64,000 nucleotides of DNA, taken from the NCBI GenBank assembly GCA_050014355.1, contig JBEKDL010000002.1, positions 1 to 64,000 on the forward strand. Reading direction: 5' to 3'. Shown here piece after piece: positions 16,860-25,120 of the stretch. This DNA is from Fen-1077 sp050014355. Lineage in GTDB: Bacteria > Chloroflexota > Dehalococcoidia > Dehalococcoidales > RBG-16-60-22. Position 1 is the first letter of the stretch; each line of letters opens with the position of its first letter. The position numbers and the translations under genes were made by a program. A model generated the notes under the pieces. It did no database searches. It was not told the origin of the DNA and was given only the letters and a program-made list of their open reading frames with translations.

Positions 16860-17208
16860 ATGAATAAAGCGCTAAGAATCCTGTTAAACGGAAAACATAA
16901 AATAATATATCTCTTGAGCGCCCTGGTCACCTTGGTGGTCATGGACGGGGTAATGACGCAGTTCCTGGTGGGAAAAGGGGCGGCGAAGGAAGCTAATCCG
17001 TTGCTGGAGCCACTGGTGGGGCAAACTGGTTTTATGATTTTAAAGGTAGTCGGGGCGTTATTATGTGCCTTTATCCTCTGGGATGTCCACCGGCGTTTCC
17101 CCAGGGTGGGGGCGTTTCCCCAGGGTGGGGATAATCGCTTCATGGATTGCGGTTATCGGTTACGCGGTTATCGTGGCCTGGAATGCCAGTCTTATCCTTC
17201 TAGCATAA
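16860..17208 (+). pseudogene. Small membrane protein (DUF5658-like), frameshifted by a 19-bp duplication
   Basis: The N-terminal part has a first hydrophobic helix (YLLSALVTLVVMDGVMTQFLV), the NPLLEPLVG motif and a second helix (FMILKVVGALLCAFILW), like the small DUF5658-type membrane proteins. At 17092-17129 a 19-bp unit is present twice in tandem. With one copy removed, the frame continues through a clean third helix (VGIIASWIAVIGYAVIVAWN) to TAA at 17206-17208, about 109 residues. With both copies, the frame shifts into a polar tail running to 17300 inside the convergent ligase gene. So the gene is broken, phase-variable, or mis-assembled here. Confidence 0.75.
17092..17129. repeat. 19-bp exact tandem duplication
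   Basis: The 19-mer GGCGTTTCCCCAGGGTGGG occurs at 17092-17110 and again at 17111-17129. Its length is not a multiple of three, so it shifts the reading frame of the membrane protein gene. Confidence 0.95.
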
Positions 17209-18727
17209 GGTCGGTGATTTCGATGCTCGCCAGGCGCCTCCAGAGCGGTATTGTTTCAGGTATAATATCCACGAACTGTACTTCGCGCGGTAGCTTATAG
17301 TTCGCCATGCGCCCCTGGCAGTAATGGCGTATCTCCTGTTCTGTGGCTTTCTCTCCCGGTTTCAGGCGCACGATGGCCTTTATCGTTTCCCCTCTTACGA
17401 TATCGGCAACGCCTTGCACTTTCACCTCGGCTATTTTGGGGTGGGTGGCCATGAATTCCTCGATATCGGCAGGAAAGACGTTCTGGCCCTTTAGAATGAT
17501 CATTCTGCGCTTCCGGCCGGTGATATAGAGAAGGCCGTTTTCATCCAGTCTGCCGATGTCCCCGGTATGCAGCCAGCCGTGGCGCAATATTTTTGCCGTA
17601 GCCTCGGGTTTATTGTAAAATCCCGTCATTACGGGACCCTTGGTGACAATCTCGCCTTCCTGGCCGGGGGGAAGCTCGTTATCATTTTCGTCGAAGATTT
17701 TTATCTCCCAGCATGGCATAGCTTTTCCGGACGCGCCGGCCGGGGCGCTGTTATCGAGGGGGCAGACGGTAATCTGGCATACCGTCTCGGTCTGGCCGTA
17801 AACATCCAGGATGTTTATGCCGTAGTATTTCTTGAACAGGTTTATCACGATAGGCTCGAGCGGTGCGCCGCCGCTGAAGCAGAGCCGTAGCGAGCTTAAA
17901 TCGTGCTTGATGCCTTCGCGCCTGGCGATATTTATCATCAGCGCGAAAATATAGGGGACGCCCATGTATATCGTTCCCTTTTCCCGCTCCACAGTTTCCA
18001 TGAAGCTCTGCACCGAGCGCCCGGTGCCCGGCACGACCAAGATGGTACTTCCTTGGTATATCGAGGCCATCAGGACCGCCGTCAGGCCGAACTGGTGGTA
18101 CATGGGCAGGGCGAACTCGATGACAACATCTTTTTCCGTCTGCTGCAGCACTTCAGCGGTGTTTATGGCCTCGATGCAGATGTTGCGTTGGGAAAGGGCC
18201 ACGCCGTGCGGTTTCTGCGTGGGGCCTCCGGTGTAAGAGATAATGGCGATATCGTCCGGCTTGATTTTAATATTCAAGGGTTCGGCCGGGTTCTCGGCAA
18301 TGATTTTAGCGTAATCGATGAACTGTTTTTCGTAGGCGGGGTCGAAGGTTATCACATGCCTGACGGTATTAAAGCGGGGTATGTCCGGCAGGAGCGAGGC
18401 CAGGGGAGGGTTTTCCACCACCAGCACTTTAGGGCGGCAGTCGTTAAACAGGCTGACCAGCTCATCAGCGACATAGCGGGAATCGAGCGGCACAGCGATG
18501 CCGCCGGCCTTCATGATGCCGAAGAAAATAGACACGAATTCCGGGTTGCTGGCCTGAATCATGGCCACGCGGTCGCCCTTTTTCACGCCGAGCTTAATCA
18601 GGGCATGGGCGACCCGGTTGGAGTCCTGGTCCAACTGCGCGTAAGTAACGCGGCGTTCGCCCATCGCGATGGCCGTTTTGCCGCCAAAGAGCCTGACGGT
18701 GTTATCCAGCATCAATTTCAGGTTCAT
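17192..18727 (-). CDS. Acyl-CoA ligase-like (AMP-binding) protein with degenerate motifs
   Basis: 511 residues from the ATG at 18727, which has a GGGAAGA site; the frame is open further upstream but without a ribosome site. The fold is that of the ANL superfamily: N-terminal LDQDSNRVAHAL, middle VYGQTETVCQI (A5), LHTGDIGRLDENG (A7) and ITGRKRRMIILKGQNVFPADIEE (A8). However, the ATP-phosphate loop reads SYTGGPTQKPHG rather than the usual YTSGTTGxPKG. The end reads IPETIPLWRRLAS where PKTxxGKIxR, with the catalytic lysine, is expected. Adenylation may therefore be weak or lost. It is divergent from the BcrC/BcrB-like operon, so a role in its CoA-ester metabolism is possible but unproven. Confidence 0.75.
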   Translation of the reverse strand: MNLKLMLDNTVRLFGGKTAIAMGERRVTYAQLDQDSNRVAHALIKLGVKKGDRVAMIQASNPEFVSIFFGIMKAGGIAVPLDSRYVADELVSLFNDCRPKVLVVENPPLASLLPDIPRFNTVRHVITFDPAYEKQFIDYAKIIAENPAEPLNIKIKPDDIAIISYTGGPTQKPHGVALSQRNICIEAINTAEVLQQTEKDVVIEFALPMYHQFGLTAVLMASIYQGSTILVVPGTGRSVQSFMETVEREKGTIYMGVPYIFALMINIARREGIKHDLSSLRLCFSGGAPLEPIVINLFKKYYGINILDVYGQTETVCQITVCPLDNSAPAGASGKAMPCWEIKIFDENDNELPPGQEGEIVTKGPVMTGFYNKPEATAKILRHGWLHTGDIGRLDENGLLYITGRKRRMIILKGQNVFPADIEEFMATHPKIAEVKVQGVADIVRGETIKAIVRLKPGEKATEQEIRHYCQGRMANYKLPREVQFVDIIPETIPLWRRLASIEITDLMLEG

Positions 18728-18843
18728 GGCTCTTCCCTGCTGACCTTTCTGGAAATAATAGACTCTTACATCGCCGACTATCAGAAAATTATTTGGATAA
18801 AACAAGTATATCAAACATGGGCCGCTCTTGGAAAGCTTTTTAA

Positions 18844-18872
18844 TTGACGACTTGCTTGAAACCGTGTTAACT
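18844..18872 (+). promoter_or_regulatory. Promoter of the BCR/HgdAB-like operon
   Basis: TTGACG (18844-18849), 17-nt spacer, TTAACT (18867-18872). A good -35 with a weak -10. It serves the operon starting at 18909. Confidence 0.35.
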
Positions 18873-18908
18873 TAGTGATAGGAAAACAGAAGACCGGAGC
18901 TATGGGTT

Positions 18909-20048
18909 ATGGTCGCTACCGAATTTCCCGCTTTAGATGAAATATTAAGTCTATTAAAGGACCAGCTGGAGGTAATTAAACGTTCGGGTAGGCCGGTGAT
19001 AGGCTGGTTTTGCAGCTATACACCGCTGGAAATACTGCTTGCGGCCGGGCTTCAGCCTTACCGCATTTTACCTGAACCGGGGAAGGCCATCACCCGCGCC
19101 GATAGCTACATCGACCGCAATTTCTGCCCCTATGTGCGCACCTGCCTCGGCGAAGCCCTGGAAGGCACGTACAAATTCCTCGAGGGGCTGGTGGTTGTCA
19201 ACTCCTGTGATGCCATGCGGCGCATGTACGACGTCTGGCGCTATAATATCGGCGGAGATTTTATCCACCTGCTGGACTTGCCCCGTGTCAACAGCCCCGA
19301 AGCCGCGGCCTACTACCGCGAATGCCTGCAAAAACTTACCGGGGAGATTGAAGCTCATTTCAAGGTACCGGTAACTGATAGAAAGCTGGCGGAGGCTATC
19401 AAATCATTAAATAACTGGCGGTCATTGCTCCGTGAGCTTTATAAAGTAAACAGAGATAAAGGTTTTCCGCTGACGGCGGCGCAGGTCCATACGGTGGTCA
19501 GGGCGGGCACGACGTTGCCCATCGATGTTTTTAACGGCGCTTTAGAGCGACTAATAGATAACCTCGGTAAAAGCGATTCCGTGAGCGTTGACGAAGGCCC
19601 GCGGATTTTAATCACGGGCAGCATCATGGACAATCCGCGGATACTGGAGCTCATCGGGGAATGCGGGTCGAAAGTGGTGGCCGACGACCTTTGCACGGGG
19701 ACGAGGCAGTTCTGGGACACGGTCGAACGCGCGGCCGACCCCCTGACGGACTTGAGCCGTCATTATCTCGGGCGCACGCCTTGCCCGCGCATGAAGGACG
19801 CCTCGAGAAGGTTCGACCATGTCCTTGAAATGATTGATGAGTTCCGGGTCGATGGCGTGATATTTTACACCATGAAGTTCTGCGACCCATTTCTTTTCGA
19901 TGTCCCGCTGTTTAAGGAAGGGCTTGCCCGAAGAGGTCTTCCGTCTCTGTTGCTGGAGGGCGATTACACGCCGGGGACGCTGGGCAGGGTCAAAACGCGC
20001 ATCGAGGCTTTTACTGAGATGTTGAGGCAGAATGTTAGAGCAGCTTAA
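18909..20048 (+). CDS. 2-hydroxyacyl-CoA dehydratase / benzoyl-CoA reductase subunit (BcrC/HgdB-like)
   Basis: 379 residues of the HGD-D family, which binds a [4Fe-4S] cluster and takes low-potential electrons from an ATP-driven activator. Conserved cysteines appear in GWFCSYTPLE (about residue 37), FCPYVRTCLGEALEG (about 76-84), VVNSCDAMRR (about 100) and KFCDPFLFD (about 325). The length matches BcrC-type small subunits. The ATG has GGAG 10 nt upstream. Its last 17 nt overlap the next gene, so translation is coupled. The substrate cannot be read: it could reduce an aromatic CoA-ester or dehydrate a 2-hydroxyacyl-CoA. Confidence 0.85.
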   Translation: MVATEFPALDEILSLLKDQLEVIKRSGRPVIGWFCSYTPLEILLAAGLQPYRILPEPGKAITRADSYIDRNFCPYVRTCLGEALEGTYKFLEGLVVVNSCDAMRRMYDVWRYNIGGDFIHLLDLPRVNSPEAAAYYRECLQKLTGEIEAHFKVPVTDRKLAEAIKSLNNWRSLLRELYKVNRDKGFPLTAAQVHTVVRAGTTLPIDVFNGALERLIDNLGKSDSVSVDEGPRILITGSIMDNPRILELIGECGSKVVADDLCTGTRQFWDTVERAADPLTDLSRHYLGRTPCPRMKDASRRFDHVLEMIDEFRVDGVIFYTMKFCDPFLFDVPLFKEGLARRGLPSLLLEGDYTPGTLGRVKTRIEAFTEMLRQNVRAA

Positions 20049-21306
20049 GTCTACTGTGACCGGCCCCGCGGTAACTACGGAATTTTTAAGGCATCCGCTG
20101 GCCTATGACCTGATGGCCGCCGTCGGCAAGCGCGTCTACTCGCGCCGGGGCAAAGGCGCCGAAGGGATATGGCTGGATTTTATCTCACACCAGATAAAGG
20201 CCGGCCTGAAGAGGCAGGGGCTGGTGGTGTGGGCCAACGCCTTTTTCCCGTTCGAACTGCTTTACGGGCTGGGCGTAACGCCGTATCACCCGGAATCGAT
20301 TGCGGCCACGGCCGCCGCTCTGGGATTGAGCCGGGAGGCGATAAATTGCGCCGAGTCCGGTAGCTATTCTCCCGATATCTGCTCTTTCTACCGCTGCGCC
20401 ATCGGACTGGACATGGAAGGTCTGCTGCCGCCGCCGGATTTCATGGTCTCGGCCTCTTACCTGTGCGAAGGCGCGGTTAAGTCATTCCAGAATGTCGCCA
20501 GGGACTACGACTGCGAGCACTATCTGCTCGATGTCCCCTACCATCACACGGAAAAGTCCCGGGAATACGTGGCCGGCCAGTTGCAGGAGCTGGCGCAGAT
20601 TATCGCTAAAAAGCAGGGGAGGCCGGTCGATAAAGAAAAGCTGGCCGGGGCGCTGCGCCTTTCCAACGAGAGCCGGGACTACCAGCTTAAAATTAACGAG
20701 CTGCGGAAAGCCTCGCCGTGTCCCCTTTCCGCGGAAGACGCCACCAGCTACATACCGGATATGCGCTTTTTCAGCCCGGGCAGCGAGGCGGGAGTCAGGT
20801 TTTTTAAAGCCCTGCACGATGAGGTAAAGGGCAGGGTATCTCGCGGCCGGGGGGTGGTCATTAACCAGAGATACAGACTGCTCTGGCTCCACTACGTCCG
20901 GCCCTACTATCCCAACGAAATCATCCGCTACCTGGAGTCCAACGGGGCGGCGGTGTGTTTCAATGAAGCGGCCCATGTCTACTGGGCGCCCCTTGACCCC
21001 GAGAATCCTTACCGGAGCCTGGCGGATAAGGTCTTATCCATGCCTAACGGCGGGCCGCTGGAGCGCCGGGCGGAGCTGGCTTTAAGGCTGGCCGGAGAGT
21101 ACCAGGTCGACGGCGTCATCCACTTTTCGCACCGGGGCTGCCGCCAGAGCTGTGGCGGAGAGTATGTTATCCGGGACCTGATGCGGAAAAAAGATATACC
21201 CATGTTGATACTCGACGGCGATGCCATCGACAGCCGCAACTACTCCAAAGAGCCGACGAGATTGAGGCTGGAGGCTTTCCTGGAAATGCTGGAGGCGAAG
21301 AAATGA
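20032..21306 (+). CDS. 2-hydroxyacyl-CoA dehydratase / benzoyl-CoA reductase subunit (BcrB/HgdA-like)
   Basis: 424 residues, second HGD-D family subunit, overlapping the previous gene by 17 nt and the next by 4 nt (ATGA). Candidate cluster cysteines are in SPDICSFYRCAIG (about 121-127), SASYLCEGAVKS (about 146) and HRGCRQSCGGEYVIRD near residue 368-372. Motifs such as WANAFFPFELLYGLGVTPYHPE match the substrate-binding half of BcrB-type subunits. It is expected to form a heterodimer with the product of 18909. Two different D-family subunits plus a single activator is closer to dehydratases or to minimal BCR relatives than to classical four-subunit BcrABCD. Confidence 0.85.
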   Translation: MLEQLKSTVTGPAVTTEFLRHPLAYDLMAAVGKRVYSRRGKGAEGIWLDFISHQIKAGLKRQGLVVWANAFFPFELLYGLGVTPYHPESIAATAAALGLSREAINCAESGSYSPDICSFYRCAIGLDMEGLLPPPDFMVSASYLCEGAVKSFQNVARDYDCEHYLLDVPYHHTEKSREYVAGQLQELAQIIAKKQGRPVDKEKLAGALRLSNESRDYQLKINELRKASPCPLSAEDATSYIPDMRFFSPGSEAGVRFFKALHDEVKGRVSRGRGVVINQRYRLLWLHYVRPYYPNEIIRYLESNGAAVCFNEAAHVYWAPLDPENPYRSLADKVLSMPNGGPLERRAELALRLAGEYQVDGVIHFSHRGCRQSCGGEYVIRDLMRKKDIPMLILDGDAIDSRNYSKEPTRLRLEAFLEMLEAKK

Positions 21307-22085
21307 TTACCGCCGGAATCGACATCGGCTCTCTCACGGCCAAGGCGGTAGTCCTCAAAGATAAAGACATCGCCGGGTACGCGATCATGACTGCCGGAGC
21401 GGATGTGACAGCAGCGGCCGGGCGTGTCCTGGGCGAGGCGCTGGAAAAAGCGGGACAGCGTCAGGAAGACCTGGCGGTGGTGGTGGCCACCGGCTATGGC
21501 CGGGCCAAAGTGCCCCAGGCTAAAAAATCGGTCACCGAGATAACCTGCGATGCGCGCGGGACTCATTTCCTGTTCCCGGAAGCGGGAATGATTATCGATA
21601 TCGGAGGGCAGGACAGCAAGGTTATCAGCCTCGACGCTCAAGGCAGGGTCATTGATTTCACGATGAATGATAAGTGCGCCGCGGGAACCGGTCGTTTCCT
21701 CGAAGTGATGGCGCGTGCCCTGGAAATAGAACTCGACCAGCTCGGGCCGGTCTCCCTGAAACACCGGAAAGCGGTGGTCATCAGCAGCATGTGTACCGTC
21801 TTCGCCGAGTCGGAGGTCGTCTCGCTGATTGCGGAGGGTTATGCCCGGGAGGATATCCTTAACGGCCTGCACCAGGCCATCGCCAGCCGGATTGCCGCTA
21901 TGGCCCAGGGGTTGAGGGCGGAAAAAACGGTAGTGCTGGGCGGGGGTGTGGCGAAGAACTCGGGCGTGGTGCAAGCCCTTGAGGAAAAGCTGAAAACCAG
22001 GGTAAAAGTCCCGCCGGAACCGCAAATCGTGGCGGCACTGGGGGCGGCCATCTGCGCGCGGGAAATGGCCGAGGCCAAACACTAA
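21303..22085 (+). CDS. BadF/BadG/BcrA/BcrD-family activator ATPase
   Basis: 260 residues, a homodimeric [4Fe-4S] activator of the ASKHA fold. It shows the phosphate motif GIDIGSLTAKAVVL (residues 5-18), IIDIGGQDSKVI (about 97), the cluster ligands in DKCAAGTGRFLE (about 124) and SSMCTVFAESEVVS (about 161), and the adenosine motif VVLGGGVAKNSGV (about 213). One cluster-bearing Cys pair per monomer fits a dimer holding one bridging cluster. ATP hydrolysis would drive electrons into the two D-family subunits. Start overlap with the upstream gene is 4 nt, so the three genes form one operon. Confidence 0.92.
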   Translation: MITAGIDIGSLTAKAVVLKDKDIAGYAIMTAGADVTAAAGRVLGEALEKAGQRQEDLAVVVATGYGRAKVPQAKKSVTEITCDARGTHFLFPEAGMIIDIGGQDSKVISLDAQGRVIDFTMNDKCAAGTGRFLEVMARALEIELDQLGPVSLKHRKAVVISSMCTVFAESEVVSLIAEGYAREDILNGLHQAIASRIAAMAQGLRAEKTVVLGGGVAKNSGVVQALEEKLKTRVKVPPEPQIVAALGAAICAREMAEAKH

Positions 22086-22092
22086 ATTTTAT

Positions 22093-22138
22093 CTCTAAAC
22101 TCTAAATACTCTCTTCCCCCACCTGGATTTAGAGGTTA
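22093..22138. repeat. AT-rich inverted repeat between convergent genes
   Basis: Arms TAAACTCTAAAT (22096-22107) and ATTTAGAGGTTA (22127-22138) pair at 11 of 12 positions around a 19-nt loop. The right arm overlaps the stop codon of the minus-strand molybdopterin gene. A closely related element lies at 33161-33205. It is probably a dispersed repeat that may serve as a bidirectional terminator. Confidence 0.5.
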
Positions 22139-24198
22139 CACTTGCTCACCTGGCAAAGCTGTGATTTACAGGGTATAAATCCGGAAATCGGGTCAAGGTT
22201 TTTATCATCCACCAGGCTGTTGACATTGGCTTCCCCGGGCCAGTGGTGCGGCAGCGAGACAACGCCTTGCAGAATGGTATCGGTGACGTGGGCTTTCATC
22301 CTGATGCTGCCGCGTGGCGTGCTGATGGTCACCGTATCACCCGCGTTTATCCCGCGCGCTTTAGCGTCCGCGTGATGAATGTCCACCAGCGGTTCCGGCA
22401 TCAGCTTGCGCAGCCGGGGGATGTTGCGGTGCTGCGAATGCGTGTAGGCCATCACCCTGGCGCCGGAGGTTATGACCAACGGGAATGACTTCGCAAGGTC
22501 AGGCCGACTTAAAGGACTTTCCGGGGGCTCACGATATACGGGGAGGGCGTCCAGGCCGTGTTCGGCCAGCGCGGCGCAGGCAATTTCCACCTTACCGGAG
22601 GGCGTGCAGAACCCCAGTTTCCGATAGTATTTTTCCGGCCTTTTTACGGCAGGGAGTTTAATTCCTTCAGGGTGCTGTTTGAGGTCTTGGCAGGTGATTT
22701 TAAGCGGCTCCAGCACGTAATCGGCGCACCTGGTAAAATCACCGTTCCAGAAAAGCTCGCCGAATCCCAGCCTTTTTGCCAGTTCAGAGTAGATGTCCCA
22801 CTCCGTGCGGCTTTCGCCTACCGGACTGATGGCCGGTGAAATCAGCCTGGCACAGCCTCTGTAATTTGTAAGGAGTATCGGCCTCTCCAGCCACGATGCG
22901 ATAGGCAGCACGATGTCCGCAAGCTGTGTTCCGGGGGTATGAAAATATTCGGTCACGGCGACGAAATCAAGCTTTTCAAGAGACGCAGTCATCCGGCGGG
23001 AGTTGGCGAAAAACTGGATGTCAAGTCCCGCAGAGAAGAGCGCTTTGATGGGATACGGCTCACAGCTCTCAATCTGGTCAACTATGGCGTTGGACTGCAT
23101 CTCGCGGTAGCGTTCCGTCCATATCGGAAAACGCTGGGAACCTACTCCCGGCGGCATTTTGGAGATTCTTTCGTGCAGGGTGATGTCGTTGACCTCGACC
23201 GTTGTATGGTTAGCGAACCTGTTACCACCGTTAATATCGAAGTTGCCGGTCAGCGCCGGAAGCAGAATTATCGCCCGGTGGTTCTGTACGCCGTTGGAAT
23301 GATGGGTGGTGCTGTTCGCGCTCAAGTGGAGCTTGGCCGGTTTGGTAGTCGCGTAGAGGATAGCCGCCTCTCTGATTTTGGCGGCAGGCACCCATGTTAT
23401 CTCTGCCACACGCTCCGGTGGATATTCCTGTGCCAGACTGGCCAATCCCTCGAAGCCGATTGTCCACTTTTTGATAAACTCCTTGTCGTGAAGGTCCTGA
23501 TTGATGATGACATTCATCATGCCCAGCGCCAAAGCGCCGTCTGTGCCGGGGCGGAGCTGCAGGTGAATATTGGCCCGGGAGGCGATGGTGGTGCGTTGGG
23601 GGTCTACCACGATGTATTTGACGCCCCTTTTGATTGCCTCGATATTTTCCTGCCAGGCCTGCGGGGATGAAATAACGCTGGAACCCCAGACCAGCTTGCA
23701 TTTTGTTTCGGGTTCCACCGAAGCGCTGGAGCCAGCCATCCCGGAATACTCTGGGCCATAGGTCAGGTTGGCGGCTATCCATGTACCGGAAAAGCAGTTG
23801 CTGCTCTCGGTGCAGTAGTTGGGTGAGCCAAAGGCGTGGGACAGCCGGTGGAAAAAAGGGCGGGGTTCCTTGGTATAGGCAATCCAGAAAACGACCGATT
23901 CCGCCCCGTATTTATTTTTAACTAATTGCAGGTTGTGCGCAGTTATATCTAAAGCCTCTTCCCACGTAGTTCGTTGCCATGAGCCTTTGCCCTGTGCGCC
24001 GGTGCGTTTAAGGGGATATTGCAGGCGGTCAGGGTGATAGATAAAGTCGAGCTGGGCTTTCCAGCGCGGGCAATAGGCTACCTTTGGGTCAGCGATATCA
24101 ATTTTAACAGCTTTCCCGTCGCGGACATTTATCTTCGTCGGGCAGGAGTTGGAACACATATAGCAAATACCGTCTTTGACTTCTACAGACTTAGCCAT
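22129..24198 (-). CDS. Molybdopterin-dependent oxidoreductase, cytoplasmic, orphan
   Basis: 689 residues from the ATG at 24198, which has AGGGGAAC 7 nt upstream; the frame is open 20 codons further but without a ribosome site. DMSO-reductase superfamily: an N-terminal [4Fe-4S] motif C-x2-C-x3-C (CYMCSNSCP) with a fourth Cys in VAYCPR, the bis-MGD binding domain in the middle and the C-terminal MopB domain (VISTPRGSIRMKAHVTD...) at the end. SPNYCTESSNCFSG around the expected metal-ligand position offers a Cys or Ser ligand. There is no Tat signal and no adjacent iron-sulfur or membrane subunit, so it acts in the cytoplasm with a free electron carrier, or does no net redox chemistry as in acetylene-hydratase relatives. 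Substrate unknown. Confidence 0.85.
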   Translation of the reverse strand: MAKSVEVKDGICYMCSNSCPTKINVRDGKAVKIDIADPKVAYCPRWKAQLDFIYHPDRLQYPLKRTGAQGKGSWQRTTWEEALDITAHNLQLVKNKYGAESVVFWIAYTKEPRPFFHRLSHAFGSPNYCTESSNCFSGTWIAANLTYGPEYSGMAGSSASVEPETKCKLVWGSSVISSPQAWQENIEAIKRGVKYIVVDPQRTTIASRANIHLQLRPGTDGALALGMMNVIINQDLHDKEFIKKWTIGFEGLASLAQEYPPERVAEITWVPAAKIREAAILYATTKPAKLHLSANSTTHHSNGVQNHRAIILLPALTGNFDINGGNRFANHTTVEVNDITLHERISKMPPGVGSQRFPIWTERYREMQSNAIVDQIESCEPYPIKALFSAGLDIQFFANSRRMTASLEKLDFVAVTEYFHTPGTQLADIVLPIASWLERPILLTNYRGCARLISPAISPVGESRTEWDIYSELAKRLGFGELFWNGDFTRCADYVLEPLKITCQDLKQHPEGIKLPAVKRPEKYYRKLGFCTPSGKVEIACAALAEHGLDALPVYREPPESPLSRPDLAKSFPLVITSGARVMAYTHSQHRNIPRLRKLMPEPLVDIHHADAKARGINAGDTVTISTPRGSIRMKAHVTDTILQGVVSLPHHWPGEANVNSLVDDKNLDPISGFIPCKSQLCQVSKCNL

Positions 24199-24299
24199 TT
24201 TAGCTGTTCCCCTAACTTCAAATTCGGAAAAAGGCTGGACTTCTATTAAGTATATCACTTACCCATCCCAAAACAACTTCCTGTTGTCCCACCTGCATA

Positions 24300-24308
24300 T
24301 GGTATAAT
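24300..24308 (+). promoter_or_regulatory. Extended -10 promoter of rsfS
   Basis: TG-G-TATAAT (24300-24308), a perfect extended -10 with no clear -35. Expected start near 24315. Confidence 0.5.
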
Positions 24309-24340
24309 CTTATCAAAATACGATTGTGGAGATTTGAAGG

Positions 24341-24685
24341 CTGGAAGGTATTGAGTTAGCGCGCCGGGCCGTAGACGCGGCCAGCGATAAACAGGCCGCC
24401 AACATCGTGCTGCTGGACGTGCGCGGTCTTTGCGGCTTCGCCGACTATTTTGTCATCTGCGCCGGGGAAAGTCAGCGGCAGCTCCGCTCTATCTACGATG
24501 AAATCGAGAAAAGCCTGAAAAACCAGAGCACGCTGCCGTCTCATCATGAAGGCAGCTCCGATTCGGGCTGGCTCCTGCTCGATTACGGCGATGTTATTGT
24601 CCACGTTTTCGGAGAGCAGGAGCGCGCGTTCTATAATCTCGAAGGGTTCTGGCGCCACGCCAGGACTGTCTTGAGCATCCAGTAA
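24341..24685 (+). CDS. rsfS: Ribosomal silencing factor RsfS
   Basis: About 114 residues. RsfS binds L14 and blocks subunit joining when nutrients run out. Family motifs are complete: LARRAVDAASDKQAANIVLLDVRGLCGFADYFVICAGES, the RSIYDEIE helix and WLLLDYGDVIVHVFGEQERAFYNLEGFW. The start is odd: in this frame a TGA lies at 24335-24337 and no ATG, GTG or TTG follows before the conserved core. The first possible start is CTG at 24341, which has GGAG 9 nt upstream. GTG 24407 would cut off the conserved first helix. Either a CTG start is used, or a one-base error hides the TTG at 24334. The stop abuts the ndk stop with no gap. Confidence 0.85.
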   Translation: MEGIELARRAVDAASDKQAANIVLLDVRGLCGFADYFVICAGESQRQLRSIYDEIEKSLKNQSTLPSHHEGSSDSGWLLLDYGDVIVHVFGEQERAFYNLEGFWRHARTVLSIQ

Positions 24686-25102
24686 TCAGCTGAAAATCTC
24701 TTTCTTCGTGAAAAAGAGGGACACCTCTTTTACCCCGTTTTCCGGCGAATCCGACCCGTGGATGGAATTTCTCGTCAGGTCCAGGCCGAAGTCCTTCCGT
24801 ATCGTCCCCGGGGCGGCTTTAGCGGGGTCGGTGGCGCCCATGATTTTCCGGATGCGCTCCACGGCTTTTTCACCTTCGAATGCGGCGGCCACGATAGGGG
24901 TGGAGGTAATATAGTCCAGCAGGTCTTTGAAAAAGGGCTTTCCTTTATGGACGGCGTAGTGGCGCTCGGCCAGCCCTCTATCCACGTGCAGCATCTTGAG
25001 CGCAACGAGCTTTAACCCCTCCCCCTGCAGCCTGGCGATGATAGCGCCGGCCAGTCCCCTTTCCATAGCATCGGGCTTCACAAGAACCAGTGACCTTTCC
25101 AT
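24686..25102 (-). CDS. ndk: Nucleoside diphosphate kinase
   Basis: 138 residues, normal length. It transfers phosphate from ATP to nucleoside diphosphates through a phospho-histidine. N-terminal ERSLVLVKPDAMERGL and the active-site motif NSIHGSDSPENG with the catalytic His (about 116) are intact. The ATG has an AGGAG site. It is the last gene of the minus-strand thiL-PaaI-HAD-ndk set, 18 nt after the HAD gene, and its stop touches the stop of convergent rsfS. Confidence 0.97.
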   Translation of the reverse strand: MERSLVLVKPDAMERGLAGAIIARLQGEGLKLVALKMLHVDRGLAERHYAVHKGKPFFKDLLDYITSTPIVAAAFEGEKAVERIRKIMGATDPAKAAPGTIRKDFGLDLTRNSIHGSDSPENGVKEVSLFFTKKEIFS

Positions 25103-25120
25103 GGAAAAACTCCTGATATA

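Noticed and set aside
17209..17300. Polar C-terminal tail of the membrane protein frame
   Set aside because: It arises only from the frameshift after the 19-bp duplication and lies inside the convergent ligase gene.
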